A stretch of DNA of 6,629 bases from Marinagarivorans sp. UBA5868 (GTDB lineage: Bacteria > Pseudomonadota > Gammaproteobacteria > Pseudomonadales > Cellvibrionaceae), in the NCBI GenBank assembly GCA_002432095.1, contig DJFQ01000079.1:10495-17123 (forward strand). The letters are read 5' to 3'. A program made the translations under genes and the position numbers. The notes beneath the pieces are model-generated. The model had not been told where the DNA came from, made no database searches, and saw only the letters and a list, made by a program, of their open reading frames with translations. Each line of letters starts with the position of its first letter. Position 1 is the first letter of the stretch. Positions 5,581 through 6,629 of the stretch are shown here, piece after piece.

Positions 5581-6629
5581 ATGCCTGAAAGTTACATCAA
5601 GCGTATTCTTGACGCGCGTATCTACGACCTCGCGGTGGAAACACCTCTCGACTCAGCGCCGCTGCTGAGTGCGCGCACGGAAAATAACGTGTTGCTTAAA
5701 CGAGAGGACCTCCAACCGGTGTTTTCTTTCAAGGTGCGCGGTGCCTACAACAAGCTGCTGCAGTTAAGCGCGGAGGAAAAAGCCCGGGGGGTGATTGCCG
5801 CGTCCGCAGGAAATCATGCGCAGGGGCTGGCACTTTCGGCCAAACATTTGGGGGTGAGCGCGATTATCGTAATGCCGCGTACCACGCCCTCGATCAAGGT
5901 GGATGCCGTGCGTCGTCACGGCGCCAAAGTAGTGCTGCAGGGCGATACTTATGATGAGGCCTCCGCCTATGCCAAAAACCTAGTGGCGGAAAAAGGCATG
6001 ATTTATATCCCGCCATACGATGACCCGGATGTTATCGCGGGGCAGGGGACCGTAGCGATGGAATTGCTGCGCCAACACCCTGCCCATATCGACGCGGTGT
6101 TTATCCCTGTTGGTGGCGGTGGTTTGTGCGCGGGCATGGCGGCGTACATTAAATATGTGCGCCCTAAAACCAAAGTATTTGCGGTCGAGCCCGAGGATGC
6201 GGCCTGTCTCAAAGCGGCTATGGAACATAAGCGCCGGGTGGTGTTGGATGAGGTGGGAATATTTGCCGATGGCGTGGCAGTAGCGCAGATTGGCGAAGAA
6301 ACTTACCGTGTGATCAAGGATTGTATTGATGGCGTGATTACCGTCAGCACAGATGAAATATGCGCGGCCATTAAGGACATCTTCGAAGACACCCGGTCTA
6401 TCGCCGAGCCGGCGGGCGCATGCGCTCTGGCAGGCCTAAAAAAATACACTGAGAACGATGACATTCAGGGGCAGACACTGGTGGCGGTTCACAGTGGAGC
6501 AAACACGAATTTTGATCGCCTGCGCTACATATCGGAGCGTACTGAAATAGGCGAAGGTCGCGAAGCGGTGTTTGCCGTAGTCATTCCAGAGAAACCGGGT
6601 AGCTACAAAAAGTTTTGCAGTCTTTTGGG
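5581..6629 (+). CDS. ilvA: Threonine ammonia-lyase (threonine deaminase), biosynthetic type (partial, C-terminus outside window)
   Basis: The first 349 codons of a gene cut by the window end. The PLP enzyme turns L-threonine into 2-oxobutyrate and ammonia, the first step to isoleucine, in the cytoplasm. KREDLQPVFSFKVRGAY (40-56) holds the PLP lysine at Lys51. ASAGNHAQGLA (74-84) binds substrate, and the glycine loop VGGGGL (177-182) holds the PLP phosphate. SGANTNFDRLRY (305-316) ends the catalytic domain. From about residue 329 (EAVFAVVIPEKPGSYKKFCSLL) the ACT-like regulatory domain begins, so this is the isoleucine-inhibited biosynthetic form rather than the short catabolic TdcB. The ATG at 5581 gives MPESYIKRIL, matching the Pseudomonas-type start. 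An in-frame ATG at 5542 would add 13 residues but overlaps the likely promoter. No Shine-Dalgarno is visible. It is divergent from rpiA. Confidence 0.97.
   Translation, partial: MPESYIKRILDARIYDLAVETPLDSAPLLSARTENNVLLKREDLQPVFSFKVRGAYNKLLQLSAEEKARGVIAASAGNHAQGLALSAKHLGVSAIIVMPRTTPSIKVDAVRRHGAKVVLQGDTYDEASAYAKNLVAEKGMIYIPPYDDPDVIAGQGTVAMELLRQHPAHIDAVFIPVGGGGLCAGMAAYIKYVRPKTKVFAVEPEDAACLKAAMEHKRRVVLDEVGIFADGVAVAQIGEETYRVIKDCIDGVITVSTDEICAAIKDIFEDTRSIAEPAGACALAGLKKYTENDDIQGQTLVAVHSGANTNFDRLRYISERTEIGEGREAVFAVVIPEKPGSYKKFCSLL

Overview
The window looks like chromosomal DNA from a gammaproteobacterium, probably near the Pseudomonas/Cellvibrio side of the class. SerA is the compact E. coli-like type with a C-terminal ACT domain. 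IlvA opens and reads like the Pseudomonas biosynthetic enzyme, and ilvA and rpiA are divergent, as in pseudomonads. No insertion sequence, phage gene, CRISPR array, tRNA or rRNA was seen.

Layout. Positions 1-318 (minus strand) hold the N-terminal part of a RimJ/RimL-type GNAT acetyltransferase cut by the window edge. Positions 319-789 contain no convincing gene. Instead they hold a plus-strand regulatory leader: a promoter-like pair near 551-579, a class I cyclic di-GMP (GEMM-I) riboswitch at about 616-711, and a terminator-like hairpin with a T-rich tail at 720-757. This leader precedes two small unrecognised envelope proteins: a single-pass membrane protein (790-1278) and a signal-peptide protein with four cysteines (1376-1834). 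A monoacylglycerol-lipase-like alpha/beta hydrolase follows at 2027-3040.

From 3041 to about 5453 the genes run on the minus strand: rpiA, then serA, then a YbgC/FadM-type thioesterase. The thioesterase start overlaps the serA stop, so these two are almost certainly coupled. ilvA runs rightwards from 5581 and is cut by the window end. RpiA (pentose phosphate pathway), SerA (serine from 3-phosphoglycerate) and IlvA (threonine to 2-oxobutyrate for isoleucine) are central-metabolism housekeeping genes.

The most interesting part is the left third. A second-messenger riboswitch with its own candidate expression platform appears to control an exported protein of unknown function, perhaps with the next gene. 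This suggests a c-di-GMP-regulated envelope or surface module that I cannot assign to a described system. The riboswitch call rests on motif reading by eye. The protein functions downstream of it are unknown.
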